Below are positions 1 to 8,326 of a stretch of DNA of 56,885 bases, piece after piece (position 1 is the first letter of the stretch; every line of letters begins with the position of its first letter). Both the position numbers and the translations under genes were made by a program. A model generated the notes under the pieces. That model did not search any database. It was given only the letters and a program-made list of their open reading frames with translations, and was not told the origin of the DNA. The stretch lies in the NCBI GenBank assembly GCA_039936235.1, contig JBDTIS010000091.1:1-56885 (forward strand). The letters are read 5' to 3'. This stretch comes from CAHJXF01 sp039936235. Lineage in GTDB: Bacteria; Pseudomonadota; Gammaproteobacteria; Burkholderiales; Burkholderiaceae_D.

Positions 1-260
1 AAGGCTTGATGCACGGCTCCGACGCAGTCGGATCGATCGTTCGCAACGCGCTACAACGCGCTGGCGTGGACGCGCCTCGCAAGGGGGCACACCAGTTCCG
101 CCATGCCTTGGCGGTTCGCATGTTGCAAGACGGCGCGTCACTGCCCGAGATCGGCGAGCTGCTGCACCACCGCAGCCCGCTGTCGACGTCGATCTACGCC
201 AAGGTGGATGTTGCGGCTTTGCGCGCTTTGGCGCTGCCATGGCCAGGGAGCGCATCATGA
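1..260 (+). CDS. RitA-like tyrosine recombinase, C-terminal end (cut by window edge)
   Basis: The reading frame is open from the left edge, so only about the last 85 residues are visible. They hold the C-terminal half of a tyrosine-recombinase catalytic domain: HQFRH (the H-x-x-R box), LLHHRS (the second His box) and a final Tyr in STSIYAKVD that would attack DNA. The stop overlaps the next recombinase as ATGA, and that one overlaps a third in the same way. Three consecutive overlapping tyrosine recombinases is the arrangement of RIT (recombinase-in-trio) elements, so this is inferred to be the first member, RitA. Its N-terminal part and the left end of the element lie outside the window. Confidence 0.8.
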   Translation, partial: GLMHGSDAVGSIVRNALQRAGVDAPRKGAHQFRHALAVRMLQDGASLPEIGELLHHRSPLSTSIYAKVDVAALRALALPWPGSAS

Positions 261-1197
261 ACACGCTGCGCCAAGCGTTGCCCGAGTATCTCCAGCTTCG
301 CCGCAGCCTGGGTTTCAAGCTGCACGACGCTGGCCTGCTACTGCCGCGGTTCGTTGCCTTCCTCGAAGACCACGACGCCTCGCACATCACGTCCGTGCTG
401 GCGCTGGCGTGGGCGCAGCAGTCGGCGTCGGTACAGCCCGCCGAGTGGGCGCGGCGGCTGAGCTGCGTACGCGGCTTTGCCCGCTACCGCAGCGCCACCG
501 ACGCCCGGACGGAGGTTCACCCTTGGGCCTCTTGCCGCACAGGTCGACCAGTGCCAGGCCATATCTGTACTCGGACGAGGAAGTCCAACGGCTGCTGGAC
601 GCCGCACTGAAGCTGCCCACCTCCTGGCATTCGACGACTTTGCGACCGTGGGCGTTTCACTGCCTGTTCGGCTTGCTCAGCACGACCGGCTTGCGCCTCT
701 CCGAGGCGCTGAACCTGCAAGTCGCCGACGTAGACCTCGATCAGGCGATGTTGACGATTCGCGGCGCCAAGCTGGGCAAGACCCGGCTTGTGCTAATTCA
801 TGTCTCCACCGCCGATGTGCTGGCCAACTACCTGCGACGTCGTGATGCGTTCTTCGCTCGGCCGATCTCACCCTACGTCTTCGTTTCGCGCACGGGCAAC
901 CGGCTCGACGAGGCCCATGTCCACCGGACGTTCTATGCGCTGTCGCGTAGCGTCGGTCTGCGCGGGGTGCATGACAGTCATGGGCCCCGGCTGCACGACT
1001 TCCGACATCGTTTCGCTGTTCGAGTGCTCACGCGGTGGTATCAGGCGGGCGAGGATGCCGCGCGCCTCTTACCGGTGCTGTCGGCCTACCTCGGCCACGT
1101 ACGCGTACAGGACACGTATTGGTATCTGAGCGCGTGGCCGGAGCTGATGACGCAGGCCATGTCTCGGCTGGAGCGGCGCTGGGGAGCGGCACCATGA
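257..1197 (+). pseudogene. RitB-like tyrosine recombinase with a frameshift
   Basis: Second recombinase of the trio, starting at the ATG inside the ATGA overlap. The first ~85 residues (a SAM-like DNA-binding region around YLQLRRSLGFKLHDAG) are in one frame. From about position 515 homology continues in another frame with PYLYSDEEVQRLL, the Arg box TTGLRLSEAL, HDFRHRFAV, YLGH and the final Tyr region DTYWYLS. One base appears to be missing near 515-522 (GAGGTTCACCC). All catalytic boxes are present, so the break is recent or a sequencing error. The end overlaps the third recombinase by ATGA, keeping translational coupling geometry. Confidence 0.8.
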
Positions 1198-2192
1198 GGG
1201 CCCCGGCCAGCTTTGCCGTATTGCTGGAGCGCTTCTTCACCCAGCGTTTGATGCATCAGCGTCAGGCCAGCGCGCACACCATTGCCTCGTACCGCGACAC
1301 GTTCAAGATGCTCCTGCAGTTCGTCCAGAAGCGGCTGCGCAAGGCACCGTCAACAATTGCGCTGGAGGACATTGACGCGCCATTGGTGGCGACGTTTCTC
1401 GATGATCTGGAGACAGTGCGCGGCGTCACAGCGCGAACGCGCAACCTTTGGTTGACCGCGGTGCATTCCTTCTTCCGCTACGTCGCCTTCGAAGCGCCGA
1501 CACATGCGGCGCAGATCGGACGCGTGCTGGCGATACCGGCAAAGAAGTTCGCGCGGCCGTTAGTGCCCTTCCTCAGTCGAGCCGAGGCCGATGCACTGCT
1601 GGCGGCGCCGAACCGGCGAACGTGGTCAGGGCGACGCGACCACGCGTTGATGCTGCTGGCAGTGCAGACAGGGCTGCGACTGTCAGAAGTAACCAGCCTT
1701 CGCAGCGCCGATGTGAACCTGAGTACGGGCTCGCATGTCCGTGTGCTCGGCAAGGGACGCAAGGAGCGGTGCACGCCGCTTAGCAAGGCTACACGTGCAG
1801 TCCTGGCAGCGTGGCTGCGCGAACCGTCGCGGGCGCCCGACCAGCCGCTATTCCCCAACGCGCGCGGCGGTTCGCTGAGCTCCCATGGCGGGCAATACCT
1901 ATTGGCCAAGCATGTTGCGACGGCCAGCGTGGAATGCACATCGCTCAGGCGCAAACGCGTTTCACCGCACGTTCTTCGGCATACGACGGCGATGGACCTG
2001 TTGCAAGCCGGTGTCGAGCAATCGGTCATCGCCCTGTGGCTCGGCCACGAGTCGATCGAGACGACACAGATCTACCTGGACGCAAACCTGGAACTGAAGG
2101 AAAAGATGCTTGCCAAGACCACGCCACCCGGTGCCAAGCCCGGGCTGTATCGGCCTGATGATGCGCTGCTCGCGTTCCTCAGGGGCTTGTAG
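1194..2192 (+). CDS. RitC-like tyrosine recombinase
   Basis: Intact 332-residue tyrosine recombinase and last member of the trio. The N-terminal SAM-like domain covers about residues 1-110 and the catalytic domain 120-300. Visible catalytic residues are Arg162 (GLRLSE), Lys187 (GKGRK), His259/Arg262 (HVLRH), His285 (LGHES) and Tyr294 (QIYLD), all expected for a DNA-cleaving enzyme of the XerC/D superfamily. The ATG at 1194 is chosen because it overlaps the preceding stop as ATGA. In RIT elements the three proteins are thought to act together in moving the element. This copy looks functional although RitB is broken. Downstream lies the repeat array that forms the element end. Confidence 0.9.
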   Translation: MRAPASFAVLLERFFTQRLMHQRQASAHTIASYRDTFKMLLQFVQKRLRKAPSTIALEDIDAPLVATFLDDLETVRGVTARTRNLWLTAVHSFFRYVAFEAPTHAAQIGRVLAIPAKKFARPLVPFLSRAEADALLAAPNRRTWSGRRDHALMLLAVQTGLRLSEVTSLRSADVNLSTGSHVRVLGKGRKERCTPLSKATRAVLAAWLREPSRAPDQPLFPNARGGSLSSHGGQYLLAKHVATASVECTSLRRKRVSPHVLRHTTAMDLLQAGVEQSVIALWLGHESIETTQIYLDANLELKEKMLAKTTPPGAKPGLYRPDDALLAFLRGL

Positions 2193-2200
2193 ACACGGCT

Positions 2201-2303
2201 GACTATGTCCACGATTGATGCAATCCCTTGCGGGAACCGCTACCGCGGCGGGACATAGTTCGGCACGGGACATAGTTCAGACTATGTCCCGCTGGACATA
2301 ATC
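2201..2303 (+). repeat. Right end of RIT element: array of a 10-bp motif
   Basis: Five copies of GGGACATAGT or its reverse complement occur in about 100 bases: inverted at 2201-2210 (last base differs), direct at 2250-2259 and 2267-2276, inverted at 2281-2290, and a degenerate direct copy (TGGACATAAT) at 2293-2302. The 2267 and 2281 copies make a perfect 10-bp inverted repeat around TCAG. The array starts 8 bases after the third recombinase stop and ends where transposase homology resumes, so it is inferred to be the recombinase-binding terminus of the RIT element. Confidence 0.65.
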
Positions 2304-2977
2304 TGAACTTTCCGTTGAAGCTCTCATCGACCCCGTTTTGCCACGGCTTTCCGGGATCGATCAGCGCAAAGTCGATGCTTTCATTGCTGGCCCACCGCAG
2401 GTCCGCTCGCGACACGAACTCCAGACCGTTGTCCGATCGAACGTGCCTGGGTGCGCCATGGGCGCTGATCAACTGCGAGAGCACCTCGATCACCCTACCG
2501 GACCGAATCGAGCCGGCCACATCGATTGCCAGACTCACTTTCGTGAACTCGTCGATCACCGTCAAGCACTTCAGCTTCTGTCCATTGGCACAGGCGTCGT
2601 GAACGAAATCGTAAGCCCATACCTGGCCCGGTCCCATCGGCGGCTGCGGCCGCGGTCGATGCCCCGCAACTCGCTTGCGAGCGCGTTTACGAGGCACCTG
2701 CAGCTTCGCCTTGCGCCATAGACGCCACACCTGGCCGTGTCCCATCAAGAAGCCCTGACGTTCCAGGAACACGTGGATGCGCCGGTACCCGAAGCGCGGG
2801 TACTGAGCCGACAGCAAGCCCATCGCCGCCAGCGCAGGCACCTCCTTGACGAAACATCCGCGAGGCATAGCTCAGCGTCGATCGCGCCACCGACAGCAGC
2901 GCGCAAGCCCGTCGGGTCGACAGGCCCCGCGCCATCGCGTAGCGGACCTGTTCCCGACGCGCCGGCGCGCTCACCAT
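2300..2977 (-). pseudogene. IS3-family transposase OrfB (DDE), frameshifted and truncated
   Basis: The frame starts at 2977 (MVSAPARREQVRYAMARG) and continues to about 2863, where homology jumps frame to VKEVPALAAMGLLSAQYPRFGYRR, indicating a 1-base indel. The integrase core follows: first Asp in VWAYDFVHD, second in VRSDNG and the Glu in NGVDESFNG, so the DDE triad is present. Immediately after FNGKFR the protein diverges into translated RIT repeats, losing the last ~40 residues. It is non-functional for two independent reasons. The OrfA-OrfB overlap carries an A7 run that would normally produce the fused transposase. Confidence 0.85.
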
Positions 2978-3261
2978 TTTTTTGCGGTGATCTCCTTCAT
3001 CACGTCGATCTCGAGATCCCGATCGGCCACCATCTTCTTCAGCCTCCCGTTCTCCTGCTCGAGGTGCCGCAATCGCTTTACGTCGGCGCTCTCCATCGTC
3101 CCGAAGTGTTGGCGCCAGTTGTAGATCGTCTGCTCATTGACCGCATGCTTCTCGGCCACCTCGGCCACGGGAGTTCGATCGGTTTCCCGAAGGATCGCGC
3201 CCATCTTCTCTTCAGGGTATCGGCTCTTCCTCACAGCTCTCTCCTCGTCGGTGGGAGCCAT
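2971..3261 (-). CDS. IS3-family OrfA (HTH protein)
   Basis: A 96-residue intact OrfA. Residues 10-55 form the transposase helix-turn-helix (RYPEEKMGAIL ... VNEQTIYNWRQHFG) and residues 60-92 a leucine-zipper-like helix (LRHLEQENGRLKKMVADRDL) used for multimerisation. It ends in TAKKW, with its stop overlapping the OrfB start by 7 bases across an A7 tract. Alone it cannot transpose the element; in the IS3 family it acts as a DNA-binding regulator and supplies the N-terminus of the OrfAB fusion. Confidence 0.88.
   Translation of the reverse strand: MAPTDEERAVRKSRYPEEKMGAILRETDRTPVAEVAEKHAVNEQTIYNWRQHFGTMESADVKRLRHLEQENGRLKKMVADRDLEIDVMKEITAKKW
2977..2983 (-). other. A7 slippery site for programmed -1 frameshifting
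   Basis: Seven T on the plus strand (A7 on the coding strand) at the end of orfA, just before its stop at 2971-2973. IS3-family elements use such A-rich slippery runs to make the OrfAB transposase by -1 slippage. The position fits that role. It is now moot because OrfB is broken. Confidence 0.6.
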
Positions 3262-3498
3262 CCTCTCAAGTTTCAGCTGGTCCGAAAAGTCCGAGGCAGG
3301 TCAAGAGCGCATGGTGGATGACCGCGTTTTGAGACTCCGTTTGTCGGGGTCGCGCAGCGACGTTGAATCGTCTGTGCGCCAACGAACACCTGCCAGCTCG
3401 AACAATTGACTGATGTCATTTCCACTGGTTGCAGATAGCGTCGATCGGGTTCGCACTGGTAAGCAATCAATACCTTGCCACGACCTGCTCTCTCTAGA

Positions 3499-3765
3499 TT
3501 GCCCACTGACCCGGTTCAGGCGGAGACCGCCAAGGCGGCGCTGCACGTCGCAAACCAGACGAGCCCATCTCTGATCGCGACCGCCGACCTCGGGGCAGCG
3601 ATCGGATCGGAATCAACCAGGGTGCAGTCTTCAAGCAATTCCCCAGCAAGGACGCCATCTGGCTGGGAACAGAGGCCTGGCTGCGGGAGCAGTTGATGTC
3701 CACCCAGAAACGGCGGCCACATCACCGTGCTGGACCGTGCGTGCAGCGCGAATTTGAGCGGCTGC
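3499..3765 (+). pseudogene. TetR-family regulator remnant
   Basis: From a TTG at 3499 the frame gives PTDPVQAETAKAAL ... IATADLGAAIG, and after about 5 extra bases near 3600-3610 homology resumes as GINQGAVFKQFPSKDAIWL, a typical TetR helix-turn-helix (recognition helix plus the FPSKDAIW stretch). After REQLM the sequence no longer resembles a regulator and a stop follows within ~75 bases. Only the DNA-binding domain survives, in two frames. The original target is unknown. The next intact gene is a cytochrome c peroxidase 0.5 kb downstream. Confidence 0.6.
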
Positions 3766-4311
3766 TGTAAGCCGAAACGGTTCGCTAAAACCGCAGCCGG
3801 CGCTCCCCCGGCACGTCGATGTGTGATGGCGCACAGACGGAAAAGCGTCGCGCGTGCATGGTGCAGCCATCGCCGGACTGCTGCTCCAGCATCACAAGCA
3901 GCGAGGTGGGCTGGTTGCAAGCGGTTTTCCAATATGACTCTGCGACCCGCGCCATGAAACCTTTATTCAATGCCTCGGCGGCGTCGAGTGGGTCAACGCA
4001 GAAGAACTTCAAGCAGATGAACAAGTGGTTCTATGCACTCATGGCAGACACCTTCGACAGGGGCAACGCTCGCTATCGGCCAGATCACCTCGCTGCACCG
4101 GAACGATCCCGCTTCCGAGGCTGCGTCCTTGCTGCGTGAGCGGGACGATCGAGCGTTCCGCATCAGATCGGCTAGCGAGCATGAGTGCCTGGCAATGAAA
4201 GTGAAATTTGTTCACGCCATCACGTGGAGTACGTCTTCGATCCGCCTTGACGGCTCCGGACTCAACCTTGCGTGCCAATTTCGAACACCATGCGAAGCCA
4301 GGAGATATTCC
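3766..4311. other. Non-coding stretch, no recognisable gene
   Basis: Short open frames exist on both strands but none has a convincing start, a ribosome site or a family signature. It may hold the decayed C-terminal part of the TetR regulator. The interval 3304-3498 between the IS end and the TetR remnant is likewise without a recognisable gene. A good Shine-Dalgarno (AGGAG, 4300-4304) at the right end belongs to the peroxidase gene. Confidence 0.5.
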
Positions 4312-5352
4312 ATGCAACAGATGAAAGTCGTTTCCTTAATTGTCATTGGGTGTCTGGCCACGGGTCAGGCCTGGTCTGAAACCGCGCTGATGAAGCAGGC
4401 GCAGGGTTTGTTCAAGCCGGTCCCCGCAGTCGCGCCAGCCATGCCGGGCAATGCCGCGACGCCGGCCAAGCTGGATCTTGGCAAGATGCTTTACTTCGAG
4501 CCAAGGTTGTCGCAAAGCCATTCCATCAGCTGCAACTCCTGCCACATGGTCGGCATGGGCGGAGTCGATTTGCAGGAGACCTCGTTGGGCCATCGCTGGC
4601 AGCATGGCGGGCGCAACGCGCCGACCGTCTACAACGCGGTGTTCGATATCGCTCAGTTCTGGGATGGACGTGCCAAGGATCTGGAGCAACAGGCGGGTGG
4701 TCCGCTGGTCAATCCGGTCGAGATGGATATGACCAAAGAGCACGTGGTGGAGCAGCTCAAGGGCATCCCGGGCTACGCGGCTGTGTTCGCGAAGGCCTTT
4801 CCCGGCACCGCCGATTCGATCACCTTCGACAACGTGAGCAAGGCTATCGCAGTGTTCGAGTCCACCTTGATCACTCCGAACGCACCGTTCGATCGCTACC
4901 TCAAGGGTAACGAGAAGGCGCTCGACACGACGCAGAAGGAAGGCTTGGCGATGTTTATCAACAAGGGCTGTGCGGCATGCCACAACGGCATCAACGTTGG
5001 CGGGGGAATGTATGCCCCGTTCGGTGTAGTTGAGCGTCCCGGCGCCGACATCCTGCCGCCTGGCGACAAGGGCCGCTTCGCGGTGACCAAGACGGTCAGC
5101 GACGAGTACGTCTTCCGTGTGCCCTCGCTGCGCAACATCGCTCTCACCGCGCCGTATTTCCATACTGGCAAGGTGTGGGATCTGCGCCAGGCTGTCGCGA
5201 TCATGGGCAGCAGTCAGCTCGGCGCGAAGTTGAGCGATGAGGAAGTCGGCCAGATCGAGACCTTCCTCGGCGCACTGACCGGCGACCAGCCCAAGGTCAC
5301 GCTGCCGATCCTGCCACCTACCGTGGCAACCACTCCGCGGCCCAAGCCATAG
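4312..5352 (+). CDS. Di-heme cytochrome c peroxidase (CcpA/MauG family)
   Basis: Exported 346-residue periplasmic protein. The signal peptide is residues 1 to about 21 (SLIVIGCLATGQAWS). Two c-type heme sites are visible, CNSCH at 74-78 and CAACH at 220-224, the signature of bacterial di-heme peroxidases that reduce H2O2 with electrons from small cytochromes or a quinol route. VPSLRNIALTAPYFHTG is the conserved region near the C-terminal heme. The ATG at 4312 is chosen over an upstream open frame because AGGAG lies 7 bases before it and the signal peptide begins there. The tail after ~330 is Pro/Thr rich. It sits alone between decayed genes; intact. Confidence 0.92.
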   Translation: MQQMKVVSLIVIGCLATGQAWSETALMKQAQGLFKPVPAVAPAMPGNAATPAKLDLGKMLYFEPRLSQSHSISCNSCHMVGMGGVDLQETSLGHRWQHGGRNAPTVYNAVFDIAQFWDGRAKDLEQQAGGPLVNPVEMDMTKEHVVEQLKGIPGYAAVFAKAFPGTADSITFDNVSKAIAVFESTLITPNAPFDRYLKGNEKALDTTQKEGLAMFINKGCAACHNGINVGGGMYAPFGVVERPGADILPPGDKGRFAVTKTVSDEYVFRVPSLRNIALTAPYFHTGKVWDLRQAVAIMGSSQLGAKLSDEEVGQIETFLGALTGDQPKVTLPILPPTVATTPRPKP

Positions 5353-5445
5353 GCGGCGCAAAAAGGTGTTCGGCATGCGGAAGGACAGCGTAAAACCCGT
5401 AACAGGTTCACTTCGGCGTCAGAACACAGACCACAGGGGGCGAGC

Positions 5446-5660
5446 ATGAAGGGCTACGTGCAAGACATTGAGGGCCTTGTCATGCGGAACGAGGAGTTTC
5501 GAAGGGTGCTCTACACAGCTCAACTTGCCAGTTGGTCGTGATGACGCTGAAGCCCAAGAGGAGATTGGTGCCGAGGTGCACAAGCTCGATCAGTTCTTCC
5601 GTGTCGAACAGGGCAGCGGCGAAGCCGTGCTCGACGGGCTTCGTACCGCGATGTCGGCCC
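5446..5660 (+). pseudogene. Cupin-domain protein remnant
   Basis: Homology to small cupins is spread over three frames. It starts MKGYVQDIEGLVMRNEEF at 5446, shifts near 5520 to LVVMTLKPK, then shifts near 5552 to EEIGAEVHKLDQFFRVEQG and LDGLRTA before ending around 5655. The HxxxxxFF metal-binding motif of the first cupin box is present (EVHKLDQFF), but the second box is gone. Two indels and a lost C-terminal half make it a pseudogene. It lies 93 bases after the peroxidase gene on the same strand, so the two may once have been co-transcribed. Confidence 0.75.
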
Positions 5661-5765
5661 AACGCCTTCCCCGATCATCACGATTCCATTCCGATTCACC
5701 GTGTCGAACCAGGGTCGGGCTCACCGGATATCCCTCTCGTCGCTTATCACTTCTCGTGAAATCAC

Positions 5766-7445
5766 TCACTGGATCCGATCGAGCACTGCACCGAGGGCGG
5801 CACTCGATGCGTCTCGCGCGAATTTAGCCAGTACGCCTCTCTTGTAGCGCGGTGCCGGCTGCTTCCATGCGGCGCGACGATCGGCGATCTCTTCGTCGCT
5901 CACGTTGAGCTGCAGCGTTAGTGTATGGGCATCGATCGTGATGGAGTCGCCTTCGTGCACCAGTGCCAACGTACCCCCGACGTAGGCTTCGGGTGCGACA
6001 TGTCCCACCACCATCCCCCACGTACCGCCCGAGAACCGGCCATCGGTCACGAGGCCCACCGACTCGCCGAGGCCCTGACCGACCAGGGCGCTGGTCGGCG
6101 CAAGCATCTCGGGCATGCCCGGAGCGCCCTTCGGTCCAAGGTAGCGCAGCACCATCACGTCGCCTGGATCGATAGATCGACTCATGATGGCGGCGAGGGC
6201 CGATTGCTCGTCGTCGAAGACGCGCGCCGGCCCGGTCATGACCGGATTCTTCAATCCGGTGATCTTGGCCACGCTCCCTTCGCCTGAAAGGTTCCCTTTC
6301 AGGATCGCAAGGTGGCCTTCGGCATAGATCGGATCTGCGAACGGACGGATGACTTCCTGCTCGGGCGACAGATCAGGAATCTCGGCAAGCATTTCGGCGA
6401 CGGTTCTGCCGGTGATGGTCATGCAGTCGCCATGAAGGAGTCCTGCGTTCAGCAACTCCTTCATCACCGCTGGAATGCCGCCGGCCGCGTGCAGGTCGAC
6501 GGCCAGGTACCGCCCACTCGGTTTCAGATCGCAAAGCACGGGAACGGTCCTGCGCACGCGCTCGAAGTCGTCGATGGTCCAGTCCACTTCCGCCGCGTGG
6601 GCGATTGCCAGGAAGTGCAACACCGCGTTGGTAGAACCACCGATCGCCATAATCACCGCGACGGCGTTCTCGATGCTCTTGCGGGTCACGATGTCACGCG
6701 GTTTCAAGTCGGCTTCAACCGCTTCAAGGAGGACGCGCGCCGATTCCGCAGCCGACGTTGTCTTTTCGTCATGCGGGTTCGCCATCGTCGAAGAAAATGG
6801 AAGGCTCATGCCAAGCGCTTCGAAGGCGGAACTCATGGTGTTCGCCGTGTACATCCCGCCGCAAGATCCGCTACCTGGAATCGCACGCCTTTCGATCTGC
6901 TTGAAGTCCTCTTCGCTCATCCTGCCCGCGCTGAATTCCCCGACGGCCTCGAACACACTGACGATGTTCAGGTCCTTGCCCTTGTAGCGTCCTGGAAGAA
7001 TGGTGCCTCCGTAGACGAAGATACCGGGCACGTTGGCGCGCAGCATGCCGATCATCCCGCCGGGCATGTTCTTGTCGCACCCACCAACGACCACGACGCC
7101 GTCTAGCCACTGGGCCTGGACGCAGGTCTCGATACAGTCGGCGATGACTTCCCGCGACACGAGGCTGTACTTCATGCCCTCGGTACCCATGGCCATGCCG
7201 TCCGAAACGGTGGGCGTGCCGAAGGTTTGCGCCTTGCCGCCGCCTGCCTCGATACTGGCTACCGCGGCATCCGTCAGTTTCTGGAGACCGGAATTGCACG
7301 GTGTGATCGTGGACTGCCCATTTGCCACGCCGATCATCGGCTTTTCGAAATCGGCCTCCGTGTAACCCATCGCGTAATACATGGAGCGGTTCGGCGCGCG
7401 CGCCACGCCTTCTGTGATGTTCCTGGAACGGCGGTTGTTGTTCAT
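5766..7445 (-). CDS. ilvD: Dihydroxy-acid dehydratase
   Basis: Complete 559-residue IlvD, converting 2,3-dihydroxy-isovalerate and 2,3-dihydroxy-3-methylvalerate to the 2-keto acids of valine and isoleucine. The three Cys expected to bind the Fe-S cluster are visible: Cys50 (TPCNSG), Cys123 (GGCDKN) and Cys195 (GSGSCGGMYTANT). The C-terminal swivel domain includes VTDGRFSGGTWG. Length and both ends match the family. The gene stands alone, with no other ilv gene nearby and no attenuator recognised in the 880-base leader region. Confidence 0.97.
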   Translation of the reverse strand: MNNNRRSRNITEGVARAPNRSMYYAMGYTEADFEKPMIGVANGQSTITPCNSGLQKLTDAAVASIEAGGGKAQTFGTPTVSDGMAMGTEGMKYSLVSREVIADCIETCVQAQWLDGVVVVGGCDKNMPGGMIGMLRANVPGIFVYGGTILPGRYKGKDLNIVSVFEAVGEFSAGRMSEEDFKQIERRAIPGSGSCGGMYTANTMSSAFEALGMSLPFSSTMANPHDEKTTSAAESARVLLEAVEADLKPRDIVTRKSIENAVAVIMAIGGSTNAVLHFLAIAHAAEVDWTIDDFERVRRTVPVLCDLKPSGRYLAVDLHAAGGIPAVMKELLNAGLLHGDCMTITGRTVAEMLAEIPDLSPEQEVIRPFADPIYAEGHLAILKGNLSGEGSVAKITGLKNPVMTGPARVFDDEQSALAAIMSRSIDPGDVMVLRYLGPKGAPGMPEMLAPTSALVGQGLGESVGLVTDGRFSGGTWGMVVGHVAPEAYVGGTLALVHEGDSITIDAHTLTLQLNVSDEEIADRRAAWKQPAPRYKRGVLAKFARDASSAALGAVLDRIQ

Positions 7446-8326
7446 CGTGTGTCGGTCTCTTTCGATGCCTGATCGTAATCAAATGATATCGCGCGATCTG
7501 AGTTCCACATCGTGGCGGCGGGTGCATCCACTTCTGGATCCCCCCCGGATAGCGGAACGCGTGCTTTCCAGGAGCCGATGCCCGACCGGCAGGGGCAACG
7601 CATGGGTGTGGGCCTGCGATTGGCTTCGCGATTTGTCTCTCTCGAACGGATCAGGTCGACGAGCCGAACTCGTTGAACACGTACACGCGTTCAGCAAACC
7701 TCACCTTCTGCGGAGCACGGTGCCGCTGGCGGCGCGTTTTCGGGATTTCCTTCAACGGTGCGATCCAGGTGCTCAACCGACAGACCTCGATCACCTGACC
7801 CGTATACCGTGCACTCGACCCCGGCCACCTACCCGATGTGGCTCTTCTCGACCCGATCGATCGGTTCGTGTCCTGCCGGAGCCTGTCACAAGCAGTCGCC
7901 AGGACCATTGCTTCGTATTGAACCTAATCTTCAACTAACTTCTGCCGGCCTACACTTGATTCTTCTGAATCACAGAGGAGTTTCCAAGATAACCGGCGTT
8001 TGAATTCCATCGCACCGCCCGCTCGGTCCGTTCCATCATCGGCATCGCGGCAGACCTCGCCAGGTTTGTCGATGTATCGCGCGAACAGGCGCGTGAACTT
8101 GCCCTCGCGGCGCATCCACGCGCGATCATCGGGCATGCCTTCGAGGCAGAGCCGGATGGCTCCGGGCCGTGATCTTCGTTGGACGTACGGGCGGCCAGGT
8201 TTACTTCATATCTTGGAGAGCGAGCCGGTGCGCACTCAGCCCGACCGAGATCGGCCTCTCGGCCCTATTCCGGCAATGTTTCCCTTTCGTCGATTCGCCA
8301 CAGGCGCTGCAAGAGCTAGGACACTC
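7446..8326. other. Long intergenic region upstream of ilvD and the COG4705 operon
   Basis: About 880 bases between two divergent transcription units. It must carry both promoters, but I could not assign -35/-10 boxes confidently. Open frames here are Arg-rich shadows without starts. One start-less plus-strand frame (7993-8172, containing ARFVDVSREQARELALAAHP) has protein-like composition and may be a gene scrap. No RNA gene or riboswitch was recognised. Confidence 0.5.

Larger units (their letters stand above)
2300..3303 (-). mobile_element. IS3-family insertion sequence (IS407-like), 3' end lost to the RIT element
   Basis: Element transcribed leftward with the two-ORF plan of the IS3 family. 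Its 5' terminus is placed near 3303, where the minus strand reads TGACCTGCCTCGGAC, a TG-starting end plausible for this family. The 3' part is missing: orfB homology stops at about 2300, where the RIT motif array begins. The simplest reading is that the RIT element inserted into orfB, so the remainder of the IS may lie beyond the left window edge. The subgroup is a guess from the OrfA sequence. Confidence 0.75.

Noticed and set aside
2203..2300. C-terminal 32 residues of the OrfB frame
   Set aside because: They are translated from the RIT repeat array, not transposase sequence, so they were excluded from the OrfB remnant.
3516..3932. 138-residue minus-strand frame over the TetR remnant
   Set aside because: Plus-strand TetR homology explains the region; the minus frame has no recognisable feature.
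7993..8172. Start-less plus-strand frame with ARFVDVSREQARELALAAHP
   Set aside because: Protein-like but no ATG/GTG/TTG near its beginning and no family recognised; mentioned only as a possible scrap in the intergenic entry.
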